From Candidatus Nealsonbacteria bacterium RIFCSPLOWO2_01_FULL_38_120 (GTDB taxonomy: Bacteria > Patescibacteriota > Minisyncoccia > Minisyncoccales > GWA2-38-27), in NCBI GenBank assembly GCA_001821475.1, contig MHMF01000005.1, positions 1-7,192 on the forward strand: a stretch of 7,192 nucleotides of DNA, read 5' to 3'. Shown here piece after piece: positions 1 to 5,334 of the stretch. The translations under genes were made by a program, and so were the position numbers. Under the pieces are notes generated by a model, which was not told where the DNA came from, ran no database searches, and saw only the letters and a program-made list of their open reading frames with translations. The first letter of the stretch is position 1. Every line of letters begins with the position of its first letter.

Positions 1-908
1 ACTCCGCCGCCGGCAACAGTCAATCTGTAATTAGAATCAGGAGAAGCGGTCCCGATGCCGACGTTGCCGCCAGCTTCGATACGGACACGCTCCGATTGAC
101 TCCCAAGTTCTGCGTTCCCCGCGGCAAAAGTAAAACCGCCGTCACCATAAGTCCCAAAATTCAAGAAATTCCCATTCACGGCGTAGGAGTTGGCATTGCC
201 ACGCCATATTCCGACATTCTTAAGCGCAGTCGAGCCGTCTCCAAGAAGGATAGCCCCGCTTCCCTGGTCGGCGCTGGAGACCTTCAATTCGGTTGCATTA
301 TTAGCTCCAACGAGCTGCAGCTTATGGCTCGGCCCCGTGGTCCCGATGCCGACGTTGCCGTTTGGAAATGTGACTGAAGACATTGTAATACCACTTGAGC
401 GCGTCGCACGCATCCATTCAGTCGAATCATTTATTGCATCGTTCACTGCTCTGAAAGACATAATTTTTGCAGTATCTCCCTCAATGCGCCATCGCCCCTC
501 ATTCGCCGATGCGTTTGATTTATTCCAATCAAGTTCAGGAGCAGTGGATGTAATCAATTGTTGTCCAGCTACGGTCAGTGCCATAGTCGGTCCCGTCGTC
601 CCGATGCCGACGTTGCCGTCCTGGCCGATAACTAATCGCGTTCCGGCTGGGCTCGCGCTGTTAAATCTTAATGTACCGTAATAATTTGAAAGCCAATAAA
701 CCGGCTGGCCAGAACCGCCGCCTATCCCAAAATCGCCAAGCTTGTTTTGACCAGTAGAGCTCACATTTATTGGCGGCAAAATATTATTCCCGGGCGGACC
801 GGCTGTCGGTTCCTGCCAGACAGCGAAAACGTATGAGCTTACAGTAAAACAAATAACCAAAATGCTGATTATTAGAGAAATTGCATTAAAATTTATTTTT
901 TTTCTCAT
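1..908 (-). CDS. Secreted GNVGIGT-repeat protein, fibre/adhesin-like (3' end outside window)
   Basis: The frame is open from an ATG at 908 to the left edge: 302 codons and no stop. Residues 1-29 form a signal peptide: MRKK, a hydrophobic stretch at about 8-29 and a likely cleavage after YVFA. Next comes a Pro/Gly/Asn-rich block (about 32-65, with QEPTAGPPG and LPPINV), then three units starting GNVGIGT at residues 98, 184 and 281, each followed by P and a short beta-like segment (ALTV, KLQLV, RLTV). GNVGIGT-type segments are known from phage tail-fibre-like proteins and bacterial surface proteins, often ahead of an intramolecular chaperone domain; any such C-terminus lies outside the window. 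I recall similar N-terminal blocks in patescibacterial hypothetical proteins, unverified. It lies downstream of the minor-pilin genes behind its own predicted promoter. Its GC content looks higher than that of the pilus genes. A role in attachment is inference. The plus-strand frames opposite it are shadows. Confidence 0.85.
   Translation of the reverse strand, partial: MRKKINFNAISLIISILVICFTVSSYVFAVWQEPTAGPPGNNILPPINVSSTGQNKLGDFGIGGGSGQPVYWLSNYYGTLRFNSASPAGTRLVIGQDGNVGIGTTGPTMALTVAGQQLITSTAPELDWNKSNASANEGRWRIEGDTAKIMSFRAVNDAINDSTEWMRATRSSGITMSSVTFPNGNVGIGTTGPSHKLQLVGANNATELKVSSADQGSGAILLGDGSTALKNVGIWRGNANSYAVNGNFLNFGTYGDGGFTFAAGNAELGSQSERVRIEAGGNVGIGTASPDSNYRLTVAGGG
49..617 (-). repeat. Three identical 20-nt copies inside the GNVGIGT gene
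   Basis: The plus-strand string gtcccgatgccgacgttgcc occurs at 49-68, 340-359 and 598-617. It encodes GNVGIGT in the same frame each time, with the same codons. Copy starts are 291 and 258 nt apart (97 and 86 codons), and the sequence between them is not conserved. Copies two and three stay similar for several more bases (CGG-CCCGT flank). Identical codons in an otherwise divergent array suggest gene conversion or recent shuffling rather than protein-level selection alone. Confidence 0.9.
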
Positions 909-932
909 TTATTATAAAATCGCAAGAGCGGA

Positions 933-989
933 AGTTATATCATAAGCTAAGCTCATAATATAATAATAAGCTAATCTCATGATATAACT
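933..989. repeat. Inverted repeat upstream of the GNVGIGT gene
   Basis: Perfect 11-bp arms (agttatatcat at 933-943, atgatataact at 979-989) continue inward with about 7 of 10 further matches. The interior also carries a direct repeat: taagctaagctcat at 943-956 and taagctaatctcat at 967-980, with one mismatch. The RNA would form an AU-rich stem ending 24 nt before the ATG at 908. No U-tract follows, so it is not a clear terminator. Confidence 0.75.
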
Positions 990-1050
990 CGTATGCCCAT
1001 CGCAATTTGTTATGCTTTAAATTTCTACTTTTTCTTTCAGAAAATATTAT

Positions 1051-1094
1051 CATGGGAACACTTCTCGTAGTTAACTACGAGAAGTGTTCCCATG
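1051..1094. repeat. 44-bp perfect palindrome
   Basis: The arms catgggaacacttctcgtag... (1051-1072) and 1073-1094 are exact reverse complements over 22 bp, with no spacer; the centre is gttaac. It lies between the PilW-type gene and the GNVGIGT gene, starting about 10 nt downstream of the transcription start predicted from the promoter at 1111-1139. It would therefore fold at the extreme 5' end of that mRNA. On the minus strand it is followed by ATAATATTTT, a weak U-rich stretch, so it could also end pilus-gene transcription. Confidence 0.9.
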
Positions 1095-1110
1095 GATTTG
1101 GTATTCCTAA

Positions 1111-1139
1111 ATTATACCACCGCGAGAATAAAAAAACAA
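1111..1139 (-). promoter_or_regulatory. Predicted extended -10 promoter for the GNVGIGT gene
   Basis: Read on the minus strand: TTGTTT (1134-1139), a 17-nt spacer, then TATAAT (1111-1116) preceded by TGG, giving the extended -10 TGGTATAAT. It lies just past the stop codon of the PilW-type gene, so the GNVGIGT gene can be transcribed separately. The leader would be about 195 nt and contain both inverted repeats described above. The same nonamer occurs in the promoter of the PilA-like gene. Confidence 0.6.
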
Positions 1140-1146
1140 AAACAAT

Positions 1147-1737
1147 TTAGAAATCTAAATTTCGAGCGGAAATCGTTGTCTGGATATTAGCAGTCGGCTG
1201 AACGCCCGGATTTTTGCCTCGGACTTTCATTGAAATCGCAACTCTCGGCTGAATTAAATCCATCCCGGATTGCCCCAAAAGTTCAAAATTAAGAGAACTG
1301 ATTTCAATATCATCGGGCGTAATCTCTAAAATCTTTTGACCCCTTGAAAAATCATATTCGTTTATACGATTCGTTGATAGATTAAGAAAAAATCCTTTGC
1401 ACACGCCTTTTGAGTCTATAAACATCAATCCTGTAATCCCCAAATCCGCCGGCGCCGGAATTTGCTTTATCTCAAATCTTGAATTTGAAGCGATACAGCC
1501 GCCCGAACTGTCCCTTTGCGCCATTCGGACTTGGCGGCCCATATATTCCAAAGCGTAGCTTGTCTGGTCAACTATTTTGAAATAAGCGAGATTGTATTTT
1601 TGCAAACGGATAGCGGAAACCAAAATAGCCACAGCCGCTTCAATCACCAGCGTAAAAACAAGCATTGTCACCAATGTTTCAACCAATGTGAAGCCCTTAT
1701 TATAATTGCTTTTTTCTTTCAATTTCGCTTTCGCCAT
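1147..1737 (-). CDS. Minor pilin, PilW/type II pseudopilin-like
   Basis: From the ATG at 1737 this encodes 196 residues: a 15-residue basic leader ending NKG, cleavage before F16, and the class III signal FTLVE with Glu at +5 (E20), then a hydrophobic helix to about residue 42. The segment YALEYMGRQVRMAQ (61-74) fits the conserved region after the helix in PilW/ComGF-like proteins. Two cysteines (C81, C113) could form a disulfide. The frame also extends to an ATG at 1815 that overlaps the preceding stop as ATGA, but this would give a 41-residue leader largely encoded by an inverted repeat, so I prefer 1737. Neither start has a Shine-Dalgarno sequence. It is the last of four minor-pilin genes in a row, consistent with a tip or initiation complex. 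PilW is the best match by order and shape, but the family is divergent. Confidence 0.85.
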   Translation of the reverse strand: MAKAKLKEKSNYNKGFTLVETLVTMLVFTLVIEAAVAILVSAIRLQKYNLAYFKIVDQTSYALEYMGRQVRMAQRDSSGGCIASNSRFEIKQIPAPADLGITGLMFIDSKGVCKGFFLNLSTNRINEYDFSRGQKILEITPDDIEISSLNFELLGQSGMDLIQPRVAISMKVRGKNPGVQPTANIQTTISARNLDF

Positions 1738-1757
1738 TTTTATTGTAGATGCGCGTG

Positions 1758-1794
1758 ATTGTGTTATTGTGTGATTATCCGACAATAACACAAT
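1758..1794. repeat. Perfect 13-bp stem in the leader of the PilW-type gene
   Basis: The arms attgtgttattgt (1758-1770) and acaataacacaat (1782-1794) are exact reverse complements with an 11-nt loop. It lies between the two candidate start codons (1815 and 1737) and ends 20 nt before the preferred ATG. A second small palindrome, tgcaattgca, abuts it at 1794-1803. Confidence 0.85.
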
Positions 1795-1811
1795 GCAATT
1801 GCACATTGCGC

Positions 1812-2354
1812 TCATATCTGATACCAGTTATAAATCCTCTCTCTGGTGGTGAGGGAATACGGCTTGCCTCTGTCGCTCCACTCCATTATAACTTCAACCA
1901 ATAAATAATCGACGGCTGGCGCCGCGATTTTTATTTTTCGCTTAAAAATAGTCGCTGTTCCGATAGCGTAATTATAGCGGCTATTGTTGTCAATTTTTAG
2001 GAAAGGAACCGTTCCGCCTGTTGATTGCAAAGCCGCGCTATCCCAAGCAACCGTACAAGAATTTTCGTTACTAGGCGCGCATGCCGCCGACCCAGCGACA
2101 AGCCCCTCATCCCAAGAATGACCTTCAAGCCAATTCGTATCCCTTATATTCCTTACAATCTCAACGCCTTCTTTTGCCAAATAAACAGCCGTAAGCCGGC
2201 TGGGAGAAATCGTGCCAAAAGAAGTTAAATTAGTAATAATGCCATAAGCGCCAGCCACTCCGGTTAAAACAATAAGAACAGCTATTATTGTCTCAATAAT
2301 AGTGAACCCATTATTATAGCTACGCCTTTCTTCCATATTATCGTATGTATGCAT
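1812..2354 (-). CDS. Minor pilin, PilV-like
   Basis: The product has 180 residues. A 16-residue leader ending NNG precedes F17 and the signal FTIIE (Glu +5, E21), followed by a hydrophobic helix to about residue 42. The segment YLAKEGVEIVRNIRDTNWL (58-76) is the strongest family mark: PilV-like pseudopilins carry AxxLAxEGxExxR-type helices here. The C-terminal stretch LLVEVIMEWSDRG, ending near NW, fits the closing strands of the same family. Cysteines at 92 and 100 may pair. ATG 2354 is used; an in-frame ATG at 2336 would shorten the leader to 10 residues and is equally plausible. There is no Shine-Dalgarno sequence. A promoter and a 62-nt repeat lie directly upstream, so this gene may start its own transcript. 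Its stop overlaps the ATG at 1815 by 4 nt. Confidence 0.88.
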   Translation of the reverse strand: MHTYDNMEERRSYNNGFTIIETIIAVLIVLTGVAGAYGIITNLTSFGTISPSRLTAVYLAKEGVEIVRNIRDTNWLEGHSWDEGLVAGSAACAPSNENSCTVAWDSAALQSTGGTVPFLKIDNNSRYNYAIGTATIFKRKIKIAAPAVDYLLVEVIMEWSDRGKPYSLTTRERIYNWYQI

Positions 2355-2366
2355 AATAAATTTCTA

Positions 2367-2428
2367 ATATACTTTGAATTGCGAAATGCTTTCTTGGTTT
2401 TTTCTCTAAATTTCAGAGCGAAAATTTG
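2367..2428. repeat. 62-nt dispersed repeat, copy A (predicted pilV leader)
   Basis: This segment matches 7106-7167 without gaps, with 57 of 62 bases identical and in the same orientation. It covers nearly the whole leader predicted from the promoter at 2434-2463. On the minus strand it contains AAATTT-TCGCTCTG-AAATTT, which can fold as a short stem extended by flanking TCTC/GAGA. Read in the GxxExxY frame it gives EKKPRKHFAIQSI, close to the fragment at the right edge, but stops soon bound it, so it is not a gene. Confidence 0.85.
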
Positions 2429-2433
2429 GAGAA

Positions 2434-2463
2434 ATTATAGCGGAATCGTTTTACATTTTGCAA
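2434..2463 (-). promoter_or_regulatory. Predicted promoter for the PilV- and PilW-type genes
   Basis: Read on the minus strand: TTGCAA (2458-2463), an 18-nt spacer and a perfect TATAAT (2434-2439). The predicted start near 2427 coincides with the edge of the 62-nt repeat. It lies in the gap after the PilX-type stop, so the pilV/pilW pair could be expressed independently of the upstream pilin genes. Confidence 0.6.
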
Positions 2464-2479
2464 TTTGTATTTTTAATTT

Positions 2480-2908
2480 TTAGTATGAGATCTCAACCGC
2501 TCTCTTTACTCCCCCAGAAGACCCGATAGAACGGACGCAATAGCGAGTGGCATCGCAATTAGGGTCTTCTTCTATCCCGACAGGACAATTTTCTCCGCCA
2601 TTAAAATTACAACTGGTTTTAGAACTATCACAACAAGATATATCAGCAATATAATAAGCGCCTCCTCCAATGTCCGTAGGGCCATAGGCAGACAACAAGT
2701 CAGACTCGTCATTCATCATAACATTCAGCGTCTGTTCAATCCCGCTGTCAGCGGCGTAAAAAGCAGAAATTGAATTCTCCATATCCTTCACCATTCTTAT
2801 CTGGTCTATTAAGAAAATGCTCAACCCCAAAACAATAGAAAGTAAAATAGATAAAACAATAATAGACAAATAAATAGTAATCCCCTTTTCTCTTGAGCGG
2901 TTATTCAT
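2480..2908 (-). CDS. Minor pilin, PilX-like
   Basis: From the ATG at 2908 the product has 142 residues: a short basic leader MNNRSREKG, then a hydrophobic helix at 10-35 (ITIYLSIIVLS). Residue +5 is Leu, not the usual Glu, as seen in some PilX/GspK-type proteins, so cleavage after G9 is likely but not certain. The segment FYAADSGIEQTL (50-61) is the hallmark of PilX-like proteins, which carry an AAxxGIE-type motif. The C-terminal half holds six cysteines (92, 93, 100, 108, 118, 124), suggesting a disulfide-stabilised head. An upstream in-frame TTG at 2923 abuts a terminator-like stem and is an unlikely start. The strong stem sits 16 nt before the ATG. It probably works with the neighbouring GspH-, PilV- and PilW-type proteins in one complex. 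Confidence 0.85.
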   Translation of the reverse strand: MNNRSREKGITIYLSIIVLSILLSIVLGLSIFLIDQIRMVKDMENSISAFYAADSGIEQTLNVMMNDESDLLSAYGPTDIGGGAYYIADISCCDSSKTSCNFNGGENCPVGIEEDPNCDATRYCVRSIGSSGGVKRAVEISY

Positions 2909-2924
2909 AATAAACGATCTCAAA

Positions 2925-2987
2925 AATTATGATGGAAGTATTTTATAACGGGAGCATCTCCCGTTATAAAATACTTCCATCATAATT
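2925..2987 (-). terminator. 30-bp perfect stem-loop with U5 tail before the PilX-type gene
   Basis: The arms 2925-2954 and 2958-2987 are exact reverse complements over 30 bp, with a 3-nt loop. On the minus strand the stem runs into TTTTTG, so it has the form of an intrinsic terminator after the GspH-type gene (stop at 3017). Only 16 nt separate it from the next ATG, which leaves no room for a promoter. It may therefore be an attenuator or an RNA-processing and stability element instead. Confidence 0.75.
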
Positions 2988-3016
2988 GATACCTAAATTT
3001 TGGTTTTTGATTTTAA

Positions 3017-3559
3017 CTAATCATCTATAAGCCCGGCCATATTTATTTTAACTGATTTATTCTCGTTGCCGTTTGTGATTGTAATTTCAGCCGTAGAAGA
3101 ATTAGGGCTTATAGTTACTGCGGGGGCGGGCGGAGTAAACACGATTCCAAGGGAACCGGCAACAACCGGACTTAAATTTGACAGGGTTACTGTTTTTTCA
3201 AAAGTTATTGTATTTACAATTTTATCTGCCGGAGAATTGTAATCCTTGTTGCTATCGCAATCAGCAAATATTTTATAACTATCTGGGGCGGACAAAGAAA
3301 AATAAACTCCATAGCTAAATTTGTAGTCCGGATATCCAGCAGAACAGCCAGGCTCTTCGTTGGCAGACATCGCCATTTCTTGGGCTCTCCTGATATCGTG
3401 GGCTAATTTTTGAACCGACCTGCTTAAGGCGAGCCGCTTTTGCATGACAAAATAATTAGGTAGCACAATCACAGCTAATATCCCCATAATCGCCATTACG
3501 GTTAAAAGTTCAATCAAAGAGAATCCATTTTCTTTTTTGCGATTCACTATTAAAAACAT
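3017..3559 (-). CDS. Minor pilin, GspH/FimT-like
   Basis: The product has 180 residues. The leader MFLIVNRKKENG ends at G12; cleavage before F13 gives FSLIELL with Glu +5 at E17, then the hydrophobic helix to about residue 37. The following helix, with VQKLAHDIRRAQEMAMS (49-65), is the typical GspH/FimT pattern after the transmembrane part. The head is beta-rich with a Pro-rich turn (PPAPAV, 143-148); C72 and C101 may pair. GspH/FimU-type proteins are minor pilins that join the initiation complex with PilV, PilW and PilX homologues, which matches the gene order here. The ATG at 3559 lies 15 nt after a hairpin and has no Shine-Dalgarno sequence. The alternative is simply an unassigned pseudopilin. 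Confidence 0.87.
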   Translation of the reverse strand: MFLIVNRKKENGFSLIELLTVMAIMGILAVIVLPNYFVMQKRLALSRSVQKLAHDIRRAQEMAMSANEEPGCSAGYPDYKFSYGVYFSLSAPDSYKIFADCDSNKDYNSPADKIVNTITFEKTVTLSNLSPVVAGSLGIVFTPPAPAVTISPNSSTAEITITNGNENKSVKINMAGLIDD

Positions 3560-3574
3560 ATTACATATTAAGCT

Positions 3575-3597
3575 GTGTGCCTATCTGGTAGGCACAC
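3575..3597. repeat. Hairpin between pilD and the GspH-type gene
   Basis: Perfect 9-bp arms gtgtgccta (3575-3583) and taggcacac (3589-3597) enclose a 5-nt loop. An outer aagct/agctt pair extends it with a bulge on one side and takes in the pilD stop codon. No U-tract follows on the minus strand. It ends 15 nt before the next ATG. Confidence 0.75.
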
Positions 3598-3601
3598 GCA
3601 T

Positions 3602-4432
3602 TTAGCTTATTAAATTTATGTACCAGCCCGATAGGAAATCGCCGAAAAACAAGGCGACAAATGTCCCGAATATCAAAAAAGGACCGAACGGGACCTCTGT
3701 CTTCATTGTCCCTTTTTTCAAAAAAATAATTCCTATTCCTATTATAGCCCCAACAAGATAAGAAATGAACAAGGCAACCGCTATTTTTGGGAAGCCCAAA
3801 AATAATCCCAATAAAAAACCGAGCTTGACATCGCCGAAGCCAAGCCACTTGCCTTTTGAGATTAAAAATATCAATAAAAAAAATGCTGCTACCCCGACAG
3901 CGGAGACGAGGAAATTTAGAATTTGAAACTTAGAACTTAAAATAAAATTGTATAAAAAAGTGATCGCGATAGCCGGATAAACAACTTTATCGGGGATAAT
4001 AAAATGTTTTAGGTCATATACAAAAATCAAAATCAAAAAACTGGCAATGGTAAATAGGAATAAGGAATTAAGAATCAAAAATATAGAATTAGAAAATTCA
4101 TAATTCATAATTCGTAATTCGTGATTCAAAATGAAAACAAAGATAATGGCCGTAAACAACTCTACGAGCGGATATTGAATAGAAATTTTATCTTTGCAGT
4201 ATCGGCACCTGCCCCTTAACACCAAAAAACTAAAAATCGGAATCAAGTCCCGCCAACTCAAAATATGCTTGCAATGAGGGCAAAAAGATCTACCCCGTAA
4301 AAAGCCCACAGCTTCTCTACGGGGACTGCCCTCCGAAATACCAATCCTATAAATCACGCAATTCAAAAAACTCCCGACAATAAGCCCAAGGACAAAAACA
4401 ATAAAAGAAATGAAATAATAAAAATTCTCCAT
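3602..4432 (-). CDS. pilD: Prepilin peptidase / N-methyltransferase PilD
   Basis: This 276-residue polytopic membrane protein cleaves prepilin leaders after Gly and methylates the new N-terminal Phe, so it is needed by all five pilin-like proteins encoded here. The N-terminal domain (about 5-95) has LGLIVGSFLNCVIYR, a zinc-type pair of CxxC motifs (C51/C54 and C76/C79) and YPLVEL (87-92). The A24 aspartic peptidase domain (about 115-235) has both catalytic aspartates: D140 in YDLKHFIIPD and D201 in GFGD. Length is normal for the family. Between the domains, residues 103-113 (NHELRIMNYEF) are encoded by a 7-nt tandem repeat; SKFQILNF at 167-174 has a similar repeat-like look. Both lie away from the catalytic motifs, so activity is probably kept. 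The ATG at 4432 has only a weak, close AGAG upstream, and a small hairpin lies 15 nt before it. Confidence 0.96.
   Translation of the reverse strand: MENFYYFISFIVFVLGLIVGSFLNCVIYRIGISEGSPRREAVGFLRGRSFCPHCKHILSWRDLIPIFSFLVLRGRCRYCKDKISIQYPLVELFTAIIFVFILNHELRIMNYEFSNSIFLILNSLFLFTIASFLILIFVYDLKHFIIPDKVVYPAIAITFLYNFILSSKFQILNFLVSAVGVAAFFLLIFLISKGKWLGFGDVKLGFLLGLFLGFPKIAVALFISYLVGAIIGIGIIFLKKGTMKTEVPFGPFLIFGTFVALFFGDFLSGWYINLIS
4095..4128 (-). repeat. In-frame 7-nt tandem repeat inside pilD
   Basis: On the plus strand the units are aattcat, aattcat, aattcgt, aattcgt and a partial gattca. Three units make 21 nt, so the encoded peptide has a 7-residue period (NHELRIM NYEF). Similar AATTCGT/TAACGA strings fill intergenic gaps elsewhere in this window. 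Confidence 0.85.
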
Positions 4433-4447
4433 TATCTCTAATTGCTG

Positions 4448-4462
4448 CGGGATATGCTCCCG
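4448..4462. repeat. Small GC-rich hairpin before pilD
   Basis: The arms cggga (4448-4452) and tcccg (4458-4462) enclose a 5-nt loop, ending 15 nt before the pilD ATG. Over 17 nt it matches the tip of the long stem at 2925-2987 in 15 positions (GCGGGATATGCTCCCGT against ACGGGAGATGCTCCCGT). Confidence 0.5.
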
Positions 4463-4488
4463 TCATATTATTTTATACGCTTCCTTTT

Positions 4489-4525
4489 AATAAACTGAAC
4501 CCGCAGTGAGCGGGTTCAGTTTATT
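4489..4525 (-). terminator. Terminator-like stem after the PilA-like gene
   Basis: The arms aataaactgaacccgc (4489-4504) and gcgggttcagtttatt (4510-4525) are exact reverse complements over 16 bp with a 5-nt loop. The GC-rich 10-bp core (CTGAACCCGC) is followed on the minus strand by TTTATT, which fits an intrinsic terminator about 100 nt beyond the pilin stop. Partial readthrough would give much pilin and less pilD mRNA. The plus-strand U-tract is better still, but no plus-strand gene is present. Confidence 0.7.
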
Positions 4526-4627
4526 TTCTTTCAGTTAGGTTGTTTTATTCCAAGACAAAATTAACATATCTCTAAAACAAAATTACAGACATAATCATAA
4601 TGATGAGCATCATTCTATATCGGTATG

Positions 4628-5080
4628 TTAATTACAAGTGAAATCAGCAGCTGTGCAGGTTGGAACATTTGTATACGTTTTTGATATCAATGTACTATCC
4701 ACGCACCAATAATTAGTATTCATCTGGATATAAGCGCAGTAAGCAGTAGATCCAACACCCGAACTATCCCTAAAAATAGTTAAATCTGACTGACCGGTGG
4801 CATTTTGACTATTTATGTCAGTGGCGATAGTAGCAATATCACTGCTTGGAACGGCGCCAGTCCCGCAAGAACCTACCAGACAAACATTATCGTAATCGCC
4901 ATCAGTGTCCTTGATAATTTCAGCTGTTGTTCTAATTTGTCCCATACCGGCTGTAATCCTTACATCATACGCTTTTTTCCTTGCTCCGGTTAACGAGACC
5001 AGAACAATTGCCGCCAAAATTCCGATAATTGCGATGACCACTAATAACTCAATCAATGTAAAACCTTTTAATTTTTTCAT
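4628..5080 (-). CDS. Type IV pilin, PilA-like probable major subunit
   Basis: The product has 150 residues. The short leader MKKLKG is cleaved before F7; the mature N-terminus FTLIELLVVIAIIGILAAIV has Glu at +5 (E11) and is a textbook class III pilin helix. After the helix comes LTGARKKAYDVRI, the usual amphipathic continuation. The head carries six cysteines (67, 72, 115, 126, 142, 149), with the last pair spanning a short C-terminal loop (TCTAADFTC) like a pilin D-loop. I take it as the shaft subunit because it has the shortest and most canonical leader, its own extended -10 promoter with a roughly 200-nt leader, and a terminator-like stem behind it. It has no Shine-Dalgarno sequence. Pseudopilin is the alternative. 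Confidence 0.93.
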   Translation of the reverse strand: MKKLKGFTLIELLVVIAIIGILAAIVLVSLTGARKKAYDVRITAGMGQIRTTAEIIKDTDGDYDNVCLVGSCGTGAVPSSDIATIATDINSQNATGQSDLTIFRDSSGVGSTAYCAYIQMNTNYWCVDSTLISKTYTNVPTCTAADFTCN

Positions 5081-5099
5081 AAGTTTGTTTCAATTATTT

Positions 5100-5138
5100 A
5101 TTAACGAATTAACGCATTAACGAATCGCGAATTAACGA
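5100..5138. repeat. 8-nt ATTAACGA tandem repeat in the pilin leader
   Basis: The units are attaacga, attaacgc, attaacga, the shortened atcgcga, then attaacga. Around them, 5091-5106 and 5163-5178 form an imperfect inverted repeat (CGTTAAT...ATAATT), and 5129-5153 is an imperfect palindrome. All lie in the predicted pilin 5' leader, 19-98 nt before the ATG. The rest of this roughly 300-nt gene-free stretch (5081-5379) holds a promoter and a 23-24-nt tandem repeat, and I see no further gene in it. Confidence 0.8.
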
Positions 5139-5288
5139 ATTTAATTTGTTAATCATTCAATCCGTTAATTGAATAATTATTATAACCATTCTCTTTTCCC
5201 AAAGAAGAGCAAAATTATCGACCTTTTTCCCCGCTTTTTATAATTACAATTTTTTTCGCAACCCATTAAAGCAGAGGGATTATTGTTT

Positions 5289-5313
5289 ATTATACCATAA
5301 TTTTGAAAGTCAA
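5289..5313 (-). promoter_or_regulatory. Predicted extended -10 promoter of the PilA-like gene
   Basis: Read on the minus strand, TGGTATAAT (5289-5297) is a perfect extended -10 element. TTGACT at 5308-5313 lies only 13 nt upstream of the hexamer, too close for a normal -35, so the promoter probably depends on the extended -10. The transcription start would be near 5282, giving a leader of about 200 nt. The gap between the pilC side and the pilin gene is where a strong pilin promoter would be expected. Confidence 0.6.
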
Positions 5314-5334
5314 GCTGTGGAAAACATAATAACG

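Noticed and set aside
96..681. Two overlapping plus-strand open frames of 93 and 163 codons
   Set aside because: They lie opposite the GNVGIGT gene, whose minus-strand frame is open over 302 codons with a signal peptide and protein repeats. The plus-strand products have no recognisable domain.
909..919. TATAAT just before the ATG at 908 as a promoter
   Set aside because: It ends only a few nt from the start codon, so transcription would begin inside the gene, and no -35 element is present.
3561..3848. Minus-strand frame of 95 codons
   Set aside because: It overlaps pilD in another frame; pilD carries all its catalytic motifs there.
4805..5120. Two plus-strand frames opposite the pilin gene
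   Set aside because: They are shadows of a pilin with a textbook class III signal; no start signal or domain is visible.
933..5138. CRISPR array
   Set aside because: The repeats seen are short tandem units or single inverted repeats without regular unique spacers, and there is no cas gene.
5160..5190. Second pilin promoter at TATAAT (minus strand)
   Set aside because: It lacks both a TGn extension and a recognisable -35, unlike the element at 5289-5297.
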